A stretch of 64,000 nucleotides of DNA from Paramesorhizobium deserti. GTDB taxonomy: Bacteria; Pseudomonadota; Alphaproteobacteria; Rhizobiales; Rhizobiaceae. Location of the stretch: NCBI RefSeq assembly GCF_001558695.1, contig NZ_LNTU01000034.1, positions 372,001 to 436,000 on the forward strand, read 5' to 3'. The number at the start of each line of letters is the position of its first letter. The first letter of the stretch is position 1. Shown one piece after another: positions 31,121 to 41,558 of the stretch. A program made the translations under genes and the position numbers. The notes under the pieces are model-generated. The model was not told the origin of the DNA, searched no databases, and saw nothing but the letters and a program-made list of their open reading frames with translations.

Positions 31121-33073
31121 ATGTCGGAGAAGATTTATCCCGTGCTGTCCAGCGCGAAAAAGAACGCGCTGATCGACGAGGAGACGTATCTCAAATGGTA
31201 CAAGAAAAGCATCCGCGATCCGGAAGCTTTCTGGGACAAGCACGGCAAGCGTATCGACTGGTTCAAACCTTATACCAAGGTGAAGAACACCTCCTTCACC
31301 GGCAAGGTTTCGATCAAATGGTTCGAGGACGGGGTGACCAACGTCACCTATAATTGCATCGATCGTCACCTGAAGAAGCGTGGCGACCAGGTGGCGATCA
31401 TCTGGGAAGGCGACAACCCCTATATCGATAAGAAGATCACATATAGCGAGCTTTACGAACAGGTCTGCCGCCTCGCCAACGTGCTGAAAAAGCGCGGCGT
31501 CAAGAAGGGCGACCGCGTCACCATCTACATGCCGATGATCCCGGAAGCCGCCTATGCGATGCTCGCCTGCGCGCGTATCGGCGCCATCCATTCGGTCGTT
31601 TTCGGCGGCTTTTCGCCTGAAGCGCTGGCCGGACGTCTCGTCGACTGCGAATCGACCTTCGTCATCACCGCCGATGAGGGCGTGCGTGGCGGCAAACCGA
31701 TCCCGCTGAAGGAGAACACCGACACCGCGATCGACATCGCGGCCAGGCAGGGGCTTCTGGTCAAGAACGTGCTGGTCGTGCGCCGCACGGGCGGCAAGAT
31801 CGCTTGGGCCTCGGGCCGCGATCTCTGGTATCATCAGGAAATCGCCTCCGTGGAAGCGGAATGCCCGCCGGCCAAGATGAAGGCGGAGGATCCGCTGTTC
31901 ATCCTTTACACGTCAGGTTCGACCGGCAAGCCGAAAGGCGTGCTGCACACGACAGGCGGCTATCTCGTCTACGCCTCGATGACGCATCAATATGTCTTCG
32001 ATTACCACGACGGCGACATCTACTGGTGCACCGCCGATGTCGGCTGGGTGACGGGCCACTCCTATATCGTCTATGGCCCGCTCGCCAACGGCGCGACGAC
32101 GCTGATGTTCGAGGGCGTGCCGAACTTTCCCGATGCGGGCCGCTTCTGGGAGGTGGTCGACAAGCACAAGGTCAATATCTTCTACACGGCGCCGACCGCG
32201 ATCCGCGCCCTGATGGGCGCCGGCGATGACTTCGTCAAGCGCTCTTCGCGCAAATCGCTGCGCCTGCTCGGCTCCGTCGGCGAGCCGATCAATCCGGAAG
32301 CCTGGGAATGGTATTATCACACCGTCGGCGACAATCGCTGCGCCATCGTCGATACCTGGTGGCAGACGGAGACCGGCGGCATCATGATCACCCCGCTGCC
32401 CGGTGCGACAAAGCTCAAGCCGGGTTCCGCGACGCGCCCCTTCTTCGGCGTCCAGCCGCAACTGTTCGATACCGAAGGCAAGGTGCTGGAGGGACCGGCG
32501 GACGGCAATCTCTGCATCGCAGACAGCTGGCCGGGCCAGATGCGTACCGTCTATGGTGATCACAAGCGCTTCGTCGAGACCTATTTCTCGACCTATAAGG
32601 GCAAATATTTCACCGGCGACGGCTGCCGCCGCGACGAGGACGGCTATTACTGGATCACCGGGCGCGTCGACGACGTCCTCAACGTGTCCGGCCATCGGCT
32701 CGGAACGGCGGAAGTGGAATCGGCGCTGGTCGCACATCATCTCGTCTCCGAGGCGGCCGTGGTCGGCTATCCCCACAACATCAAGGGACAGGGCATCTAT
32801 TGCTATGTCACGCTGATGTCGGGGAGCGAGGAAAACGACGATCTGCGCAAGGAGCTTGTCGCCCATGTGCGCAAGGAGATCGGCCCCATCGCCACGCCTG
32901 ACAAGATCCAGTTCGCGCCGGGCCTGCCAAAGACGCGCTCGGGCAAGATCATGCGCCGCATCCTGCGCAAGATCGCGGAGGATGATTTCGGCTCGCTCGG
33001 CGATACCTCGACGCTCGCCGATCCCGGCGTTGTCGACGGCCTGATCGCAAACCGGCAGAACAAGCAGGCGTAA
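31121..33073 (+). CDS. acsA: Acetyl-CoA synthetase
   Basis: AMP-forming acetate:CoA ligase, 650 aa. P-loop-like [10 protein letters not shown] at 264-273, adenylate motif TWWQTETGG, hinge and the acetylation-target Lys609 in TRSGKIMRR, the same number as in other Acs enzymes. ATG 31121 has GGAGGAG 5 bases upstream; the 48 codons open before it are leader. The leader (30851-31120) is about 270 bp of AT-rich DNA that probably holds the acs promoter; I see no clear box pair. Lys609 suggests control by reversible acetylation as in the family. Confidence 0.97.
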   Translation: MSEKIYPVLSSAKKNALIDEETYLKWYKKSIRDPEAFWDKHGKRIDWFKPYTKVKNTSFTGKVSIKWFEDGVTNVTYNCIDRHLKKRGDQVAIIWEGDNPYIDKKITYSELYEQVCRLANVLKKRGVKKGDRVTIYMPMIPEAAYAMLACARIGAIHSVVFGGFSPEALAGRLVDCESTFVITADEGVRGGKPIPLKENTDTAIDIAARQGLLVKNVLVVRRTGGKIAWASGRDLWYHQEIASVEAECPPAKMKAEDPLFILYTSGSTGKPKGVLHTTGGYLVYASMTHQYVFDYHDGDIYWCTADVGWVTGHSYIVYGPLANGATTLMFEGVPNFPDAGRFWEVVDKHKVNIFYTAPTAIRALMGAGDDFVKRSSRKSLRLLGSVGEPINPEAWEWYYHTVGDNRCAIVDTWWQTETGGIMITPLPGATKLKPGSATRPFFGVQPQLFDTEGKVLEGPADGNLCIADSWPGQMRTVYGDHKRFVETYFSTYKGKYFTGDGCRRDEDGYYWITGRVDDVLNVSGHRLGTAEVESALVAHHLVSEAAVVGYPHNIKGQGIYCYVTLMSGSEENDDLRKELVAHVRKEIGPIATPDKIQFAPGLPKTRSGKIMRRILRKIAEDDFGSLGDTSTLADPGVVDGLIANRQNKQA

Positions 33074-33078
33074 TTTCG

Positions 33079-33156
33079 AGGGGAGTAGGGGAATAAGGAA
33101 GTAAGTTTTGCTCCAACATATTCCCCTACTCACTTACTCCCCTATTCCCCTAATCC
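33079..33156. repeat. Inverted repeat of GGGAGTAG units, bidirectional hairpin after acs
   Basis: Left arm from GAGGGGAGTAGGGGAATAAG and right arm from ATTCCCCTACTCACTTACTC are imperfect complements around a short loop. It spans the gap between the convergent acs and LysR genes and reaches the LysR stop. Likely a shared terminator; related in build to the element at 15661-15740. Confidence 0.6.
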
Positions 33157-34005
33157 CTTCATCGCCGCAGCGAGCACCCTCAGCATCTCGCGCGAACGCT
33201 GGTCGGTTTCGCGTGAAAGAAGGACGATGTCCAGCGCCGGCAAGGGCGGCAGCCCGAAGCGCTCACCCACATCGATTGCACCGGCCGGCGCCACGCGCCG
33301 CGCCAGGGCGGCAACGGCAAGACCGGCATTGACCGCGGCGCCGAGCGCCAGCACGCCGCCGCCGACAAAGGCTTCCGTCCACGGAATGTTCGCCTGTTCG
33401 AGCGTATCAATCGCCACCGCGCGGATCCCGCATGGGGCCGCGAGGGTGGCAAGCTTAAGCGGCTCGCCCGCCCGGTATTGAAAGGACGGCGCGGCAAACC
33501 AGCAGAACTGCTCGGCGAACAGCCGTTTGCCGTCCACCTGCTCCTCGCCCCGCCGGATGATCACCGCGTCGAACTCGTTATGATCGAAGCGCTCCATGAG
33601 AAGGCGGGACGCCGCAATCCTGACCTCGATCACCAGAGAAGGGTCATAGGCATTGAGCCGACTGAGCAATTGCGGCAGTTCCGGCCCGGCCACATGGTCG
33701 CTGATACCGAGCGCCAGCCTTCGGCGGGGCAAGGCGCCGATGCCGGACAAGGCCAGTTCATGCGCCATCAGCAGATCGCGTGCCCCCGGCAGGAAGCGGT
33801 TGCCTTCTCCCGACAGCCGCACATGCCGCGGCGTCCGCTCGATGAGACGGCAGCCGAGCCTGTCTTCCAGACGTTTGAGCTTGAGGCTTATCGCCGCCTG
33901 CGAGGTCTCCATCACCTCAGCGGCGCGCGTGAAGCTGCCGAGATCGGCGATTAGGACAAAAGCCCGTACCGTGTCGAGATCAAGTGCTTTTACCGCTTCG
34001 TTCAT
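33142..34005 (-). CDS. LysR-family transcriptional regulator
   Basis: 287 aa. N-terminal helix-turn-helix (VRAFVLIADLGSFTRAAEVMETSQAAISLKLKRLEDRLG) and the C-terminal effector domain of LysR proteins. Divergent from a DUF4865 gene, with a palindromic LysR-box in between. I recall this pair as a recurring arrangement, so the DUF4865 gene is the likely target. Ligand unknown. Confidence 0.9.
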   Translation of the reverse strand: MNEAVKALDLDTVRAFVLIADLGSFTRAAEVMETSQAAISLKLKRLEDRLGCRLIERTPRHVRLSGEGNRFLPGARDLLMAHELALSGIGALPRRRLALGISDHVAGPELPQLLSRLNAYDPSLVIEVRIAASRLLMERFDHNEFDAVIIRRGEEQVDGKRLFAEQFCWFAAPSFQYRAGEPLKLATLAAPCGIRAVAIDTLEQANIPWTEAFVGGGVLALGAAVNAGLAVAALARRVAPAGAIDVGERFGLPPLPALDIVLLSRETDQRSREMLRVLAAAMKGLGE

Positions 34006-34010
34006 TTTAA

Positions 34011-34024
34011 TCTGTTATGACAGA
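34011..34024. promoter_or_regulatory. LysR-type palindromic box (TCTGT-N4-ACAGA)
   Basis: TCTGTTATGACAGA is a perfect 5-bp-arm palindrome in the 94-bp gap between the LysR gene and the divergent DUF4865 gene. It fits the T-N11-A rule of LysR sites. Regulation is inferred. Confidence 0.55.
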
Positions 34025-34099
34025 TATATCCATGCATATGTTTTCATGATCATGGAAATCTGGCAAGCCTCATCCGGTCAGAAATGGACGGAGATCGCC

Positions 34100-34669
34100 A
34101 TGTTCATGAAGCAATACACCCACCGCCTGCCCGCCGATTACGACATGAACCGCATCAGGACGCGCGCCACCGCCCTCGGGCCGCAATGGGACGGAACGCC
34201 GGGACTGGGCTTCAAGGCCTTCATCGCGCAGGAGCGCGGCGCCAACGGGGCGAAGAACAACGCCTATTCCTCGCTCTATCTCTGGCTCGACGACGAGGCG
34301 GTCACCGACTTCATCACCGGCGACCGGTTCCGGGCCGTTATCGACGGCTTCGGCCGTCCCCGCATCGAGACCTGGATACCCCTGGACATCCATCTCGGGC
34401 AGGCTGAGACTGCCCGTTCCGTCTATCGCGAAGACCTCGATGTGGGCACCGATCTTAGCGAGCTCAAGCATCGCGAGACGGCCCGCAACAATATTCTCGC
34501 CCGGCATGCCGGCACGCTGGCGGCGGTAACCGCGCTCGACCTTTCGACATGGCGGCTGTCGCGTTTCCTGCTCAGCGCGGAGAAGGCGCAGACCCCGGAA
34601 ATAGGCTCGGCCTATGAAGTCCTGCATCTCGCCAAGCCGGGCCTGCCGATGCTCCTCGCCGCTGCCTGA
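34100..34669 (+). CDS. DUF4865 family protein
   Basis: 189 aa from ATG 34100 (MFMKQYTHRLPADYDMNRIR), with GGAG six bases upstream. The family is a small cytoplasmic one of about this length; YSSLYLWLDDEAVTDFITGDRF and RPRIETWIPLDIHLG are its landmark stretches as I recall. The fold resembles a dimeric alpha-beta barrel, which is speculative. The longer frame open back to 33653 runs over the LysR gene on the other strand and is not coding. Control by the divergent LysR protein is likely. Confidence 0.82.
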   Translation: MFMKQYTHRLPADYDMNRIRTRATALGPQWDGTPGLGFKAFIAQERGANGAKNNAYSSLYLWLDDEAVTDFITGDRFRAVIDGFGRPRIETWIPLDIHLGQAETARSVYREDLDVGTDLSELKHRETARNNILARHAGTLAAVTALDLSTWRLSRFLLSAEKAQTPEIGSAYEVLHLAKPGLPMLLAAA

Positions 34670-34741
34670 TGGCGCGCCTGATAATTTTCCCCTTGCACAA
34701 TGGGCAGAAAGCCCCCACCTTGTGCCGGTGTTCAACAAACG

Positions 34742-34755
34742 AAAGGAGGTGATCC
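34742..34755 (+). promoter_or_regulatory. Extended Shine-Dalgarno, 14-base complement of 16S 3' end
   Basis: AAAGGAGGTGATCC is the exact complement of the 3' end of 16S rRNA (GGATCACCTCCTTT in this class), far longer than the 4-6 bases usual in this window. It lies 1 base before the ATG of a 23-codon ORF (GGAGG core 7 bases away). Confidence 0.8.
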
Positions 34756-34756
34756 G

Positions 34757-34828
34757 ATGTCGAGTGATTTCGTTTTCCGTTGCGAGGCCCGAGCGGATTG
34801 CCTGATCGGAGAGCAGCCTCTCCGTTGA
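34757..34828 (+). CDS. 23-codon small ORF with near-perfect ribosome site
   Basis: ATG TCG AGT GAT TTC and on to TGA 34826-34828; the peptide starts MSSDFVFRCEARADCL and ends IGEQPLR, with two Cys. It has the strongest ribosome-binding site of the window and a terminator 67 bases after its stop, so 34.70-34.93 kb looks like a self-contained short transcript. TTGCAC near 34693 might be a -35 box. I recall similar MSS-starting tiny ORFs behind this ribosome site in other rhizobia but know no name or function. It could be a translated peptide, a leader-type ORF or an sRNA that titrates ribosomes. Confidence 0.6.
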   Translation: MSSDFVFRCEARADCLIGEQPLR

Positions 34829-34895
34829 TCGCATGACGCTGCAGCTTCAGCCGGCCTGTCCGGCAAGCAAAGGCTGCGTAACGGACGGAATTGCG

Positions 34896-34928
34896 GGGCC
34901 ACTCCTTGAGGAGTGGCCCTTGCCTTTT
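34896..34928 (+). terminator. Terminator of the small-ORF transcript
   Basis: Perfect 10-bp stem GGGCCACTCC/GGAGTGGCCC with a TTGA loop, followed by TTGCCTTTT. Oriented with the small ORF; the DUF1674 gene converges from the right and ends at 34961. Confidence 0.85.
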
Positions 34929-34960
34929 GTACTCAGCGTGTTTCCAGCGTCGCGGCGGTT

Positions 34961-35206
34961 TTAAAAATCGATCGCCCTTCCCTTGATCTCCCAATCGCCG
35001 AAGCGCGCCGGATCCTTGCCGCCGCGTCCGCCGATCTCGCGCGGTTCGGACTTCTCCCGCGCTTCCGCCATCCGCCGCCGCTCTTCCGCCTCTTTCAGCG
35101 CCCGCTGAGCCACCGGCGGCAGCTCTTCAAAAGCCCGGCGGGAGGCCTCGTTTTCCACGTCGACCACCTTCTCTTCCGACATATCGGAACCTTTTTTCTC
35201 GCTCAT
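34961..35206 (-). CDS. DUF1674 / succinate dehydrogenase assembly factor 4-like protein
   Basis: 81 aa. The C-terminal GGRGGKDPARFGDWEIKGRAIDF is the DUF1674 signature shared with mitochondrial SDHAF4, which helps flavinylated SdhA mature. The N-terminal part is charged and probably disordered (MSEKKGSDMSEEKVVDVENE). The function in bacteria is inferred from the mitochondrial homologue. Start ATG 35206 has GAGGATC upstream; the longer frame adds an unlikely leader. Confidence 0.8.
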   Translation of the reverse strand: MSEKKGSDMSEEKVVDVENEASRRAFEELPPVAQRALKEAEERRRMAEAREKSEPREIGGRGGKDPARFGDWEIKGRAIDF

Positions 35207-35331
35207 TTCTGATCCTCGCCCAAACTGGGACTCATTGAAGCTTGGCGGCTTCGACACCATGATATAGGCAAGCACAGCCATTCGAGGCAAATCACGGCTC
35301 AAGGCCTTTTGCCCGCAACGGAGACTATACG

Positions 35332-36333
35332 ATGAACATGATGCGTACTGCCATGCTGATCGCCTTCATGACGGCGATGTTCATGAGCATCGGTTATCTG
35401 ATCGGTGGCGGCGGCGGCATGATGATCGCCCTCGTCATCGCCGCTGCAATGAACGTCTTCAGCTACTGGAATTCCGACAAGATGGTGCTGCGCATGTATA
35501 ACGCCCACGAGGCGAACGAGCGCACCGCCCCCGAATATTACCGCATCGTGCGTGAGCTCGCGCAGCGCGCCGGCCTGCCGATGCCCAAAATCTATGTGAT
35601 CGACAATCCGCAGCCCAATGCCTTTGCCACCGGGCGCAACCCGGAAAACGCCGCCGTGGCCGCCACGACCGGGCTGCTTGACCGCCTGACGCCGCAGGAG
35701 ATCGCCGGCGTGATGGCCCACGAGCTCGCCCACGTCCAGAACCGCGACACACTGACCATGACGATCACCGCGACGCTCGCCGGCGCGATCTCCATGCTCG
35801 GCAATTTCGCCTTCTTCTTCGGTGGCAACCGCGACAACAACAATCCCTTCGGTTTCATCGGCGTGCTGATCGCCATGCTGGTCGCGCCCTTTGCGGCTAT
35901 GCTCGTGCAGATGGCCATCAGCCGCACGCGGGAATATTCGGCCGACCGGCGCGGCGCGGAGATCTGCGGCAATCCGCTCTGGCTCGCCTCGGCGTTGCGC
36001 AAGATCGCCAGCGGCGCCCATAATATCCCCAACGAGGAGGCGGAGCACAATCCCGCTACCGCCCATATGTTCATCATCAATCCCTTGAGCGGCCGCGGCG
36101 CGGACAATCTGTTCTCCACCCACCCCGACACGGAGAACCGCATCGCCGCCCTGCAGGCAATGGCCGTCGAGATGGGCCAGGCCGGTTCGGACTTTGGTTC
36201 CGTTCCGGGCGGCGCGCCCACGTCCCCAACCTCCCGCTCGCCTCTCAGGACCGGTGGCCCCTCGCCGCTCCAGCCCTGGGGAAGCCCTGACGACGATCAC
36301 GATGCCCGGCCGCCGAAAGGCCCCTGGTCGTGA
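35332..36333 (+). CDS. htpX: Membrane zinc metalloprotease HtpX
   Basis: M48-family protease of the inner membrane that degrades misfolded membrane proteins. 333 aa with two N-terminal membrane segments, zinc site HELAH at 130-134 and the third ligand Glu at about 201 in [11 protein letters not shown]. Two further hydrophobic stretches follow the zinc site. The C-terminal ~40 residues ([20 protein letters not shown]) are low complexity. GGAG lies 8 bases before the ATG. Its stop overlaps the GTG of rsmB. Confidence 0.95.
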   Translation: MNMMRTAMLIAFMTAMFMSIGYLIGGGGGMMIALVIAAAMNVFSYWNSDKMVLRMYNAHEANERTAPEYYRIVRELAQRAGLPMPKIYVIDNPQPNAFATGRNPENAAVAATTGLLDRLTPQEIAGVMAHELAHVQNRDTLTMTITATLAGAISMLGNFAFFFGGNRDNNNPFGFIGVLIAMLVAPFAAMLVQMAISRTREYSADRRGAEICGNPLWLASALRKIASGAHNIPNEEAEHNPATAHMFIINPLSGRGADNLFSTHPDTENRIAALQAMAVEMGQAGSDFGSVPGGAPTSPTSRSPLRTGGPSPLQPWGSPDDDHDARPPKGPWS

Positions 36334-37706
36334 GCGGCGGAAAGGCTGCTTTCCGCGCGAAGAAGCATGCAGGAAAACGAAATCCGCCTGAAGCCGCCGA
36401 GAGGCCGGGCCTCGCCGCGCGCCAGTGCGCCGTAAGGCTCCTCGGCGCCGTCATCGAGAAGAAGACCTCGCTCGACGGACTAACCGACAATCAGCACGGC
36501 CATCCGCACTATCTGGCGCTTGACGATCGCGACCGCGCGCTGGTGCGCGCGATCCTTGGAGCGGCCTTGCGCAACCGCGGCACCATCGACGCGCTTCTGG
36601 CGCAATTGCTCGACCGGCCTTTGCCGGAGAACGCGGTGGCACTGAAGGCGCTGCTGCATGTCGCCGCCGCACAGATCCTCTATCTCGATATTCCCGACCA
36701 TTCCGCGGTCGATCTGGCCGTGACTGCCGCCAATGACGATCCGCGCAACCGCCGCTATGCCGGACTGGTCAATGCGGTGCTGCGCCGCCTCTCGCGTGAC
36801 AAGGACAAGCTCTCCACCTCCACCCCCAACGCGCCCGCATGGTTCGCCGAAACGCTCGTGGAGGCTTACGGCGCGGAAAAGGCTGCCGCCATCCTGGCGA
36901 TGCATGCGGTCGAGCCACCGGTCGATCTCACGGTCAAAAGCGATCCACAGGGCTGGGCGGAGCGCCTCGGCGGCATCGTGCTGCCGAACGGAACGGTGCG
37001 GCTTGCCAGGCTGGAAGGTCCCCTGACCGAACTTCCCGGCTTTGCCGAAGGCGAATGGTGGGTGCAGGATGCCGCCGCCAGCCTGCCGGCCCGCCTCTTC
37101 GGCGACATCGCCGGCAAGCGCGTTGCCGATCTCTGCGCGGCACCGGGCGGCAAGACGGCGCAGCTCGCGCTGGCTGGAGCGGACGTCACCGCGGTCGAGA
37201 TTTCCGCCAATCGCCTCGCCCGTCTCAACGCCAATCTCGAGCGGCTGAAGCTCAAGGCCCATACGGTCGAGGCCAATCTGATGCAGTACCAGCCGGAAGA
37301 GAAATTCGATGCCGTGCTGCTCGATGCGCCATGCTCCTCGACCGGCACGGTGCGCCGCCATCCCGACGTGCCATGGACGAAATCGCCCGAGGACATCGCC
37401 AAGCTTGCCGCCCTTCAGGCGCAGTTCCTGGCGCGCACGGTGGAGCTGGTGAGGCCTGGCGGCATCATCGTTTTTTCCAATTGCTCGCTTGATCCCTCGG
37501 AAGGCGAAGCCGTCGCACGATCGGCTCTTGCAAATCCCGCGCTTCAGGCGTTTCCTGTTGCCGAGGAGGAGTTTCCAGGCTTGCACGGCTTGATCACGCC
37601 GGAAGGCTTCCTGCGGTCGACGCCCCAGGACTTTCCGAATCCTGATCCCCGGCTGGCGGGCATGGATGGTTTCTTCGCGGCAAGATTTCGCCGTACTTCT
37701 GCATAA
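36330..37706 (+). CDS. rsmB: 16S rRNA m5C967 methyltransferase RsmB
   Basis: SAM-dependent RNA (cytosine-5)-methyltransferase, 458 aa. N-terminal NusB-like domain, then motif [15 protein letters not shown] (about 268-281), motif [10 protein letters not shown] with Cys335, and motif VI SNCSL with the catalytic Cys385. GTG start overlaps the htpX stop (GTGA), so the two are coupled. Followed by a heparinase-like gene, a conserved neighbour in rhizobia as I recall. Confidence 0.95.
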   Translation: MSGGKAAFRAKKHAGKRNPPEAAERPGLAARQCAVRLLGAVIEKKTSLDGLTDNQHGHPHYLALDDRDRALVRAILGAALRNRGTIDALLAQLLDRPLPENAVALKALLHVAAAQILYLDIPDHSAVDLAVTAANDDPRNRRYAGLVNAVLRRLSRDKDKLSTSTPNAPAWFAETLVEAYGAEKAAAILAMHAVEPPVDLTVKSDPQGWAERLGGIVLPNGTVRLARLEGPLTELPGFAEGEWWVQDAAASLPARLFGDIAGKRVADLCAAPGGKTAQLALAGADVTAVEISANRLARLNANLERLKLKAHTVEANLMQYQPEEKFDAVLLDAPCSSTGTVRRHPDVPWTKSPEDIAKLAALQAQFLARTVELVRPGGIIVFSNCSLDPSEGEAVARSALANPALQAFPVAEEEFPGLHGLITPEGFLRSTPQDFPNPDPRLAGMDGFFAARFRRTSA

Positions 37707-37861
37707 GTGCTGGATTAATTTGTATTTTTCAATTCCGCCTTCTTTCGGCGAACATGGTTAACGCAAGCTTTACTATTAGCGAACCATAATTTGCCGCAAG
37801 AACCGGAATATTTGCCAAATCGAACGGAAACACCCTGCGGCGGGACAAGGAGAAAAAACGC

Positions 37862-39577
37862 GTGACGGTCGCGCTGAGCGAAACGCCGCATCTGTGGGGA
37901 CTGGCCGCCGCGCAAATGTGGCGGCGGATGCGCCGACGTCTGCGCATGGGCCCGCTTTTTCGCTGGCGCTTCACCGGCTTCACGCCCGACCGCGTGCTGA
38001 TTGCGCCGCCTGATCTGCGCGTCGCCGATCCACAGCTTGCCCAGGAATTCTATCACGGCCGCTTTTCACTGGCCGGCCGCACGGTTGAGACGGGCGGACG
38101 CTCCCCCTTCGCCGTCGAGCCGCCGAGCGAGGCATGGGAAGCAGCGCTTCACAATTTCAGCTGGCTGCGCCATCTGCGCGCCGCCGGCAGCGAGCTTGCC
38201 ACGGCCAACGCCCGCGCCCTAGTCGAGGATTGGATCACGCTGCACGGAAGGCGCATGGGCGGCCCCGCCTGGGCGCCCGACGTCACGGCACAGCGCATCA
38301 TCGCCTGGCTGCAGCATTCGAACCTCATCCTCGCCGGCGCCGAACTCTCCGCCTACCGCAAATTCATGCGTTCACTTGCTTTTCAGGTGCGCTATCTCAG
38401 AACCGTGGCGGCGGTCATGGACGATGGCGAGGAGAAGCTCAGGGCGCGCATCGCGCTTGCCTTCGCCTCGCTGGCGCTTCCCGTTTCGCCCACCACCGCC
38501 CGCGCGGCGCGGCGTCATCTGGAGCATGAGCTGATCCGTCAGATCTTGGCCGACGGCGGCCATATCTCGCGCAACCCGATGACCATTCTGGAGTTGCTGG
38601 CCGATCTCTTGCCGCTGCGCCAGACCTATGCCAATGGTGCGGAAGCCCCGCCCAAGGCGCTGATCGAAGCCGTTGAGCGCATGCTGCCGGCGCTACGCTT
38701 TTTCCGCCACCACGACGGGAGTCTCGCGCTTTTCAACGGCGTCGGCCCGACATTGCCCGAACGCATCATCGCCGTCTTGCGCCATGACGAGACGGCGGGT
38801 TCGCCGCTAACTCACGCGCCGCATTCGGGCTATGAGCGGCTCTCCATGGGCTCGACCACCATCATCGCCGATACCGGCCTGCCGCCGCCGGTCACCGCCT
38901 CGCGCGATGCCCATGCCGGATGTCTCGCCTTCGAGATGTCGTCGGGCAGGCAGCGTTATATCGTCAACGCCGGCATCGACCGCTATGGCCCGCCCGAGTT
39001 CCGCCCGCTTGGGCGCTCCACAGCCGCCCATTCCACGGCAACGGTCAACGACACCTCCTCATGCCGGTTCAGCCTCAGCACCGGTCTTTCCAACATGCTC
39101 GGTACGCCGATCATTGCCGGACCGACCAAGGTGCAGATCAAGCGCATCGAGGGCATGGACGAACAGGGCTTCGTCGCCCGCCATGACGGTTATGCCAGGC
39201 TGTTCGGCATCCATCACGAGCGTTCCATCGTGCTTTCGCACAATGGCAGCGTCATCGAGGGCCGGGACCGTTTCCTGGCGGCCAATGGCAAGGCGCCACG
39301 CGCCAACGGGCGCGACAACATCACCATCCGGTTCCACATTCATCCCGCCGTGGACATCGCCTTCGACGAGGACGGTCTTCTGGTGCTGCGCGCCGAACGT
39401 GACGACACATGGGCCTTCTCCTGCGTCGAGGCACCGCCGCAGCTGGAGGATTCGATCTTCTTCGCGGGCTTCCACGGCCCGGTGAAGACGAAGCAGATCG
39501 TGCTCTCCTTCCCGGCATCCGAGCTGCCGGAGGTTAACTGGCGCCTCACCCGCATCGCGCTGGGAAGTTACGTTTAG
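37862..39577 (+). CDS. Heparinase II/III-like protein
   Basis: 571 aa starting at GTG 37862, with AAGGAGA upstream. An alpha-helical toroid-like half (FHNFSWLRHLRAAG type helices) is followed by a beta-rich Heparinase_II_III domain (GYERLSMGSTTIIADTGLPPP, SSGRQRYIVNAG, FHIHPAVDIAFDEDG). No signal peptide is evident, which is unusual for a polysaccharide lyase. The same gene lies between rsmB and purH in many rhizobia; its natural substrate is unknown, and a role in envelope polysaccharide turnover is inference. Confidence 0.88.
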   Translation: MTVALSETPHLWGLAAAQMWRRMRRRLRMGPLFRWRFTGFTPDRVLIAPPDLRVADPQLAQEFYHGRFSLAGRTVETGGRSPFAVEPPSEAWEAALHNFSWLRHLRAAGSELATANARALVEDWITLHGRRMGGPAWAPDVTAQRIIAWLQHSNLILAGAELSAYRKFMRSLAFQVRYLRTVAAVMDDGEEKLRARIALAFASLALPVSPTTARAARRHLEHELIRQILADGGHISRNPMTILELLADLLPLRQTYANGAEAPPKALIEAVERMLPALRFFRHHDGSLALFNGVGPTLPERIIAVLRHDETAGSPLTHAPHSGYERLSMGSTTIIADTGLPPPVTASRDAHAGCLAFEMSSGRQRYIVNAGIDRYGPPEFRPLGRSTAAHSTATVNDTSSCRFSLSTGLSNMLGTPIIAGPTKVQIKRIEGMDEQGFVARHDGYARLFGIHHERSIVLSHNGSVIEGRDRFLAANGKAPRANGRDNITIRFHIHPAVDIAFDEDGLLVLRAERDDTWAFSCVEAPPQLEDSIFFAGFHGPVKTKQIVLSFPASELPEVNWRLTRIALGSYV

Positions 39578-39640
39578 ACACTCATGCTTAGATGGAAACG
39601 ATGACGTTTCATTTTGCTGGAGAGTGGCTGCGGCACAGTT

Positions 39641-39681
39641 GAGGCATGGATCCCGGTGACAAGCACTGGGATCCATGCCTC
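39641..39681. repeat. 14-bp perfect inverted repeat before purH
   Basis: GAGGCATGGATCCC at 39641-39654 and its exact complement at 39668-39681 around a 13-base loop. A dispersed hairpin of the GGATCCCGGTGACAAGCAC type, common in alphaproteobacterial intergenic DNA. No T-run, so termination of the heparinase-like transcript is uncertain. Confidence 0.65.
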
Positions 39682-39843
39682 GACCTTTCCATTATCACAA
39701 CGGTGCAAAATAAGGTTCGGTTAAGGCGATTTCATCAAACGGGCATTGCTCTAATTAGCCGGAAATCTTCCATCCACGGTAGGATTCCGCGCAAGCCTAT
39801 GCTAACCCGCGCTCAATCCTCCCATCCGACGAAGAGACTTTCC

Positions 39844-41460
39844 ATGGCTGTCACCTCCAAGCACATTCCCGCTCCCGATCTCACCCGTGTGCGCCGGGCG
39901 CTCCTGTCCGTATCCGACAAGACCGGTCTGACCGATTTCGCGAAAGCGCTGGCAAGCCATGGCGTCGAGCTCGTCTCCACCGGCGGCACGGCAAAGGCGA
40001 TCGCCGCCGAGGGCATCCCCGTGCGCGACGTCTCCGACATCACCGGCTTTCCCGAGATCATGGATGGCCGGGTCAAGACCCTGCATCCCGCCGTCCATGG
40101 CGGCCTGCTTGCCGTGCGTGACGACCCCGAACATGCGCAGGCGATGGAGGCCCATGGCATCGAGGGCATCGATCTGGTCGTCATCAATCTCTACCCCTTC
40201 GAGGAGGTGCGCTATCAGGGCGCGGATTATGCGACGACGGTCGAGAATATCGATATCGGCGGTCCAGCGATGATCCGTGCCTCGGCCAAGAACCACGCCT
40301 ATGTCGCGATCGTCACCGACCCGGACGATTACAACGAAGTGCTGAGCGAGCTCGACGGGCATGACGGCGCCCTGCCCTATGCGTTCCGCCAGAAGCTTGC
40401 CGCCAAGGCCTTTGCCCGCACTGCCGCCTATGACGCTGCGATTTCAGGCTGGTTCGCCGAGACCACGAAGACGGAAGCGCCCACCTGGCGCGCCGTTGCC
40501 GGAAAGCTCCATTCGGTGATGCGCTATGGCGAGAACCCGCACCAGTCGGCGGGCTTCTACTTGACCGGCGAGAAGCGGCCGGGGGTTGCCACTGCGACGC
40601 AGCTTCAGGGCAAGCAGCTTTCCTATAACAACATCAACGACACCGACGCCGCCTTCGAGTTGGTTGCCGAGTTCGACCCGGCGCGCACCGCCGCCGTCGC
40701 CATCATCAAGCATGCCAATCCCTGCGGCGTGGCGGAAGGCGTGACGCTGAAGGACGCCTATCTGAAGGCGCTCGCCTGCGACCCCGTCTCCGCCTTTGGC
40801 GGCATCGTCGCGCTGAACCGCACGCTCGATGCGGGAGCAGCCGAAGAGATCGTCAAGATCTTCACCGAGGTCATCATCGCGCCCGATGCGACCGAGGAGG
40901 CCCAGGCCATCATCGCCGCCAAGAAGAATTTGCGACTGCTCGTTACCGGCGGCCTGCCCGATCCGCGGGCACCCGGCATCGCCGCCAAGACGGTGGCAGG
41001 CGGGCTTCTGGTGCAGTCGCGCGACAATGGCGTCGTCGACGATCTCGACCTCAAGGTAGTGACGAAGCGCGCGCCGACGGAAAAGGAGATGGCCGATCTG
41101 AAATTCGCCTTCCGCGTTGCCAAGCACGTGAAGTCGAACGCCATTGTCTATGTCAAGGATAGCGCCACCGCCGGCATTGGCGCGGGCCAGATGAGCCGGG
41201 TAGACTCCTCCCGCATCGCCGCGCGCAAGGCACTGGATGCGGCCGAGGCCGCCAGCAATGCCGAGCCGCTGACCAAGGGCTCGGTCGTCGCCTCCGACGC
41301 CTTCTTTCCCTTCGCCGATGGGCTTCTGTCAGCCATCGAAGCCGGCGCTACCGCCGTCATCCAGCCGGGCGGTTCTATGCGCGACGATGCGGTGATCGCC
41401 GCAGCCGACGAGCATGGCATCGCCATGGTCTTCACCGGCATGCGGCATTTCCGGCATTAA
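39844..41460 (+). CDS. purH: Bifunctional AICAR transformylase / IMP cyclohydrolase
   Basis: Last two steps of IMP synthesis. 538 aa: N-terminal MGS-like cyclohydrolase ([42 protein letters not shown]) and C-terminal transformylase ([37 protein letters not shown]). ATG 39844 is the homologous start; the frame runs 66 codons further through the palindrome at 39641 and is not coding there. Single gene with its own terminator. Confidence 0.97.
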   Translation: MAVTSKHIPAPDLTRVRRALLSVSDKTGLTDFAKALASHGVELVSTGGTAKAIAAEGIPVRDVSDITGFPEIMDGRVKTLHPAVHGGLLAVRDDPEHAQAMEAHGIEGIDLVVINLYPFEEVRYQGADYATTVENIDIGGPAMIRASAKNHAYVAIVTDPDDYNEVLSELDGHDGALPYAFRQKLAAKAFARTAAYDAAISGWFAETTKTEAPTWRAVAGKLHSVMRYGENPHQSAGFYLTGEKRPGVATATQLQGKQLSYNNINDTDAAFELVAEFDPARTAAVAIIKHANPCGVAEGVTLKDAYLKALACDPVSAFGGIVALNRTLDAGAAEEIVKIFTEVIIAPDATEEAQAIIAAKKNLRLLVTGGLPDPRAPGIAAKTVAGGLLVQSRDNGVVDDLDLKVVTKRAPTEKEMADLKFAFRVAKHVKSNAIVYVKDSATAGIGAGQMSRVDSSRIAARKALDAAEAASNAEPLTKGSVVASDAFFPFADGLLSAIEAGATAVIQPGGSMRDDAVIAAADEHGIAMVFTGMRHFRH

Positions 41461-41492
41461 GATTATTCAGCGGAAAACTCGGCGGGACAATA

Positions 41493-41526
41493 CCCCCTCT
41501 GCCCTGCCGGGCAGAGGGGGTGTTTT
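41493..41526 (+). terminator. Terminator of purH
   Basis: CCCCCTCTGCC pairs with GGCAGAGGGGG around a short loop, followed by TGTTTT. The sequence family (CCCTCTGCCCTGCCGG) is also used in the long inverted repeat at 61783-61937. Confidence 0.8.
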
Positions 41527-41558
41527 CTGGCTCCCTCAGAACCAGAACTGGCCCATTA

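Noticed and set aside
33653-34099. Long N-terminal extension of the DUF4865 frame
   Set aside because: Runs across the LysR gene and the palindromic box; the ribosome site is at 34100.
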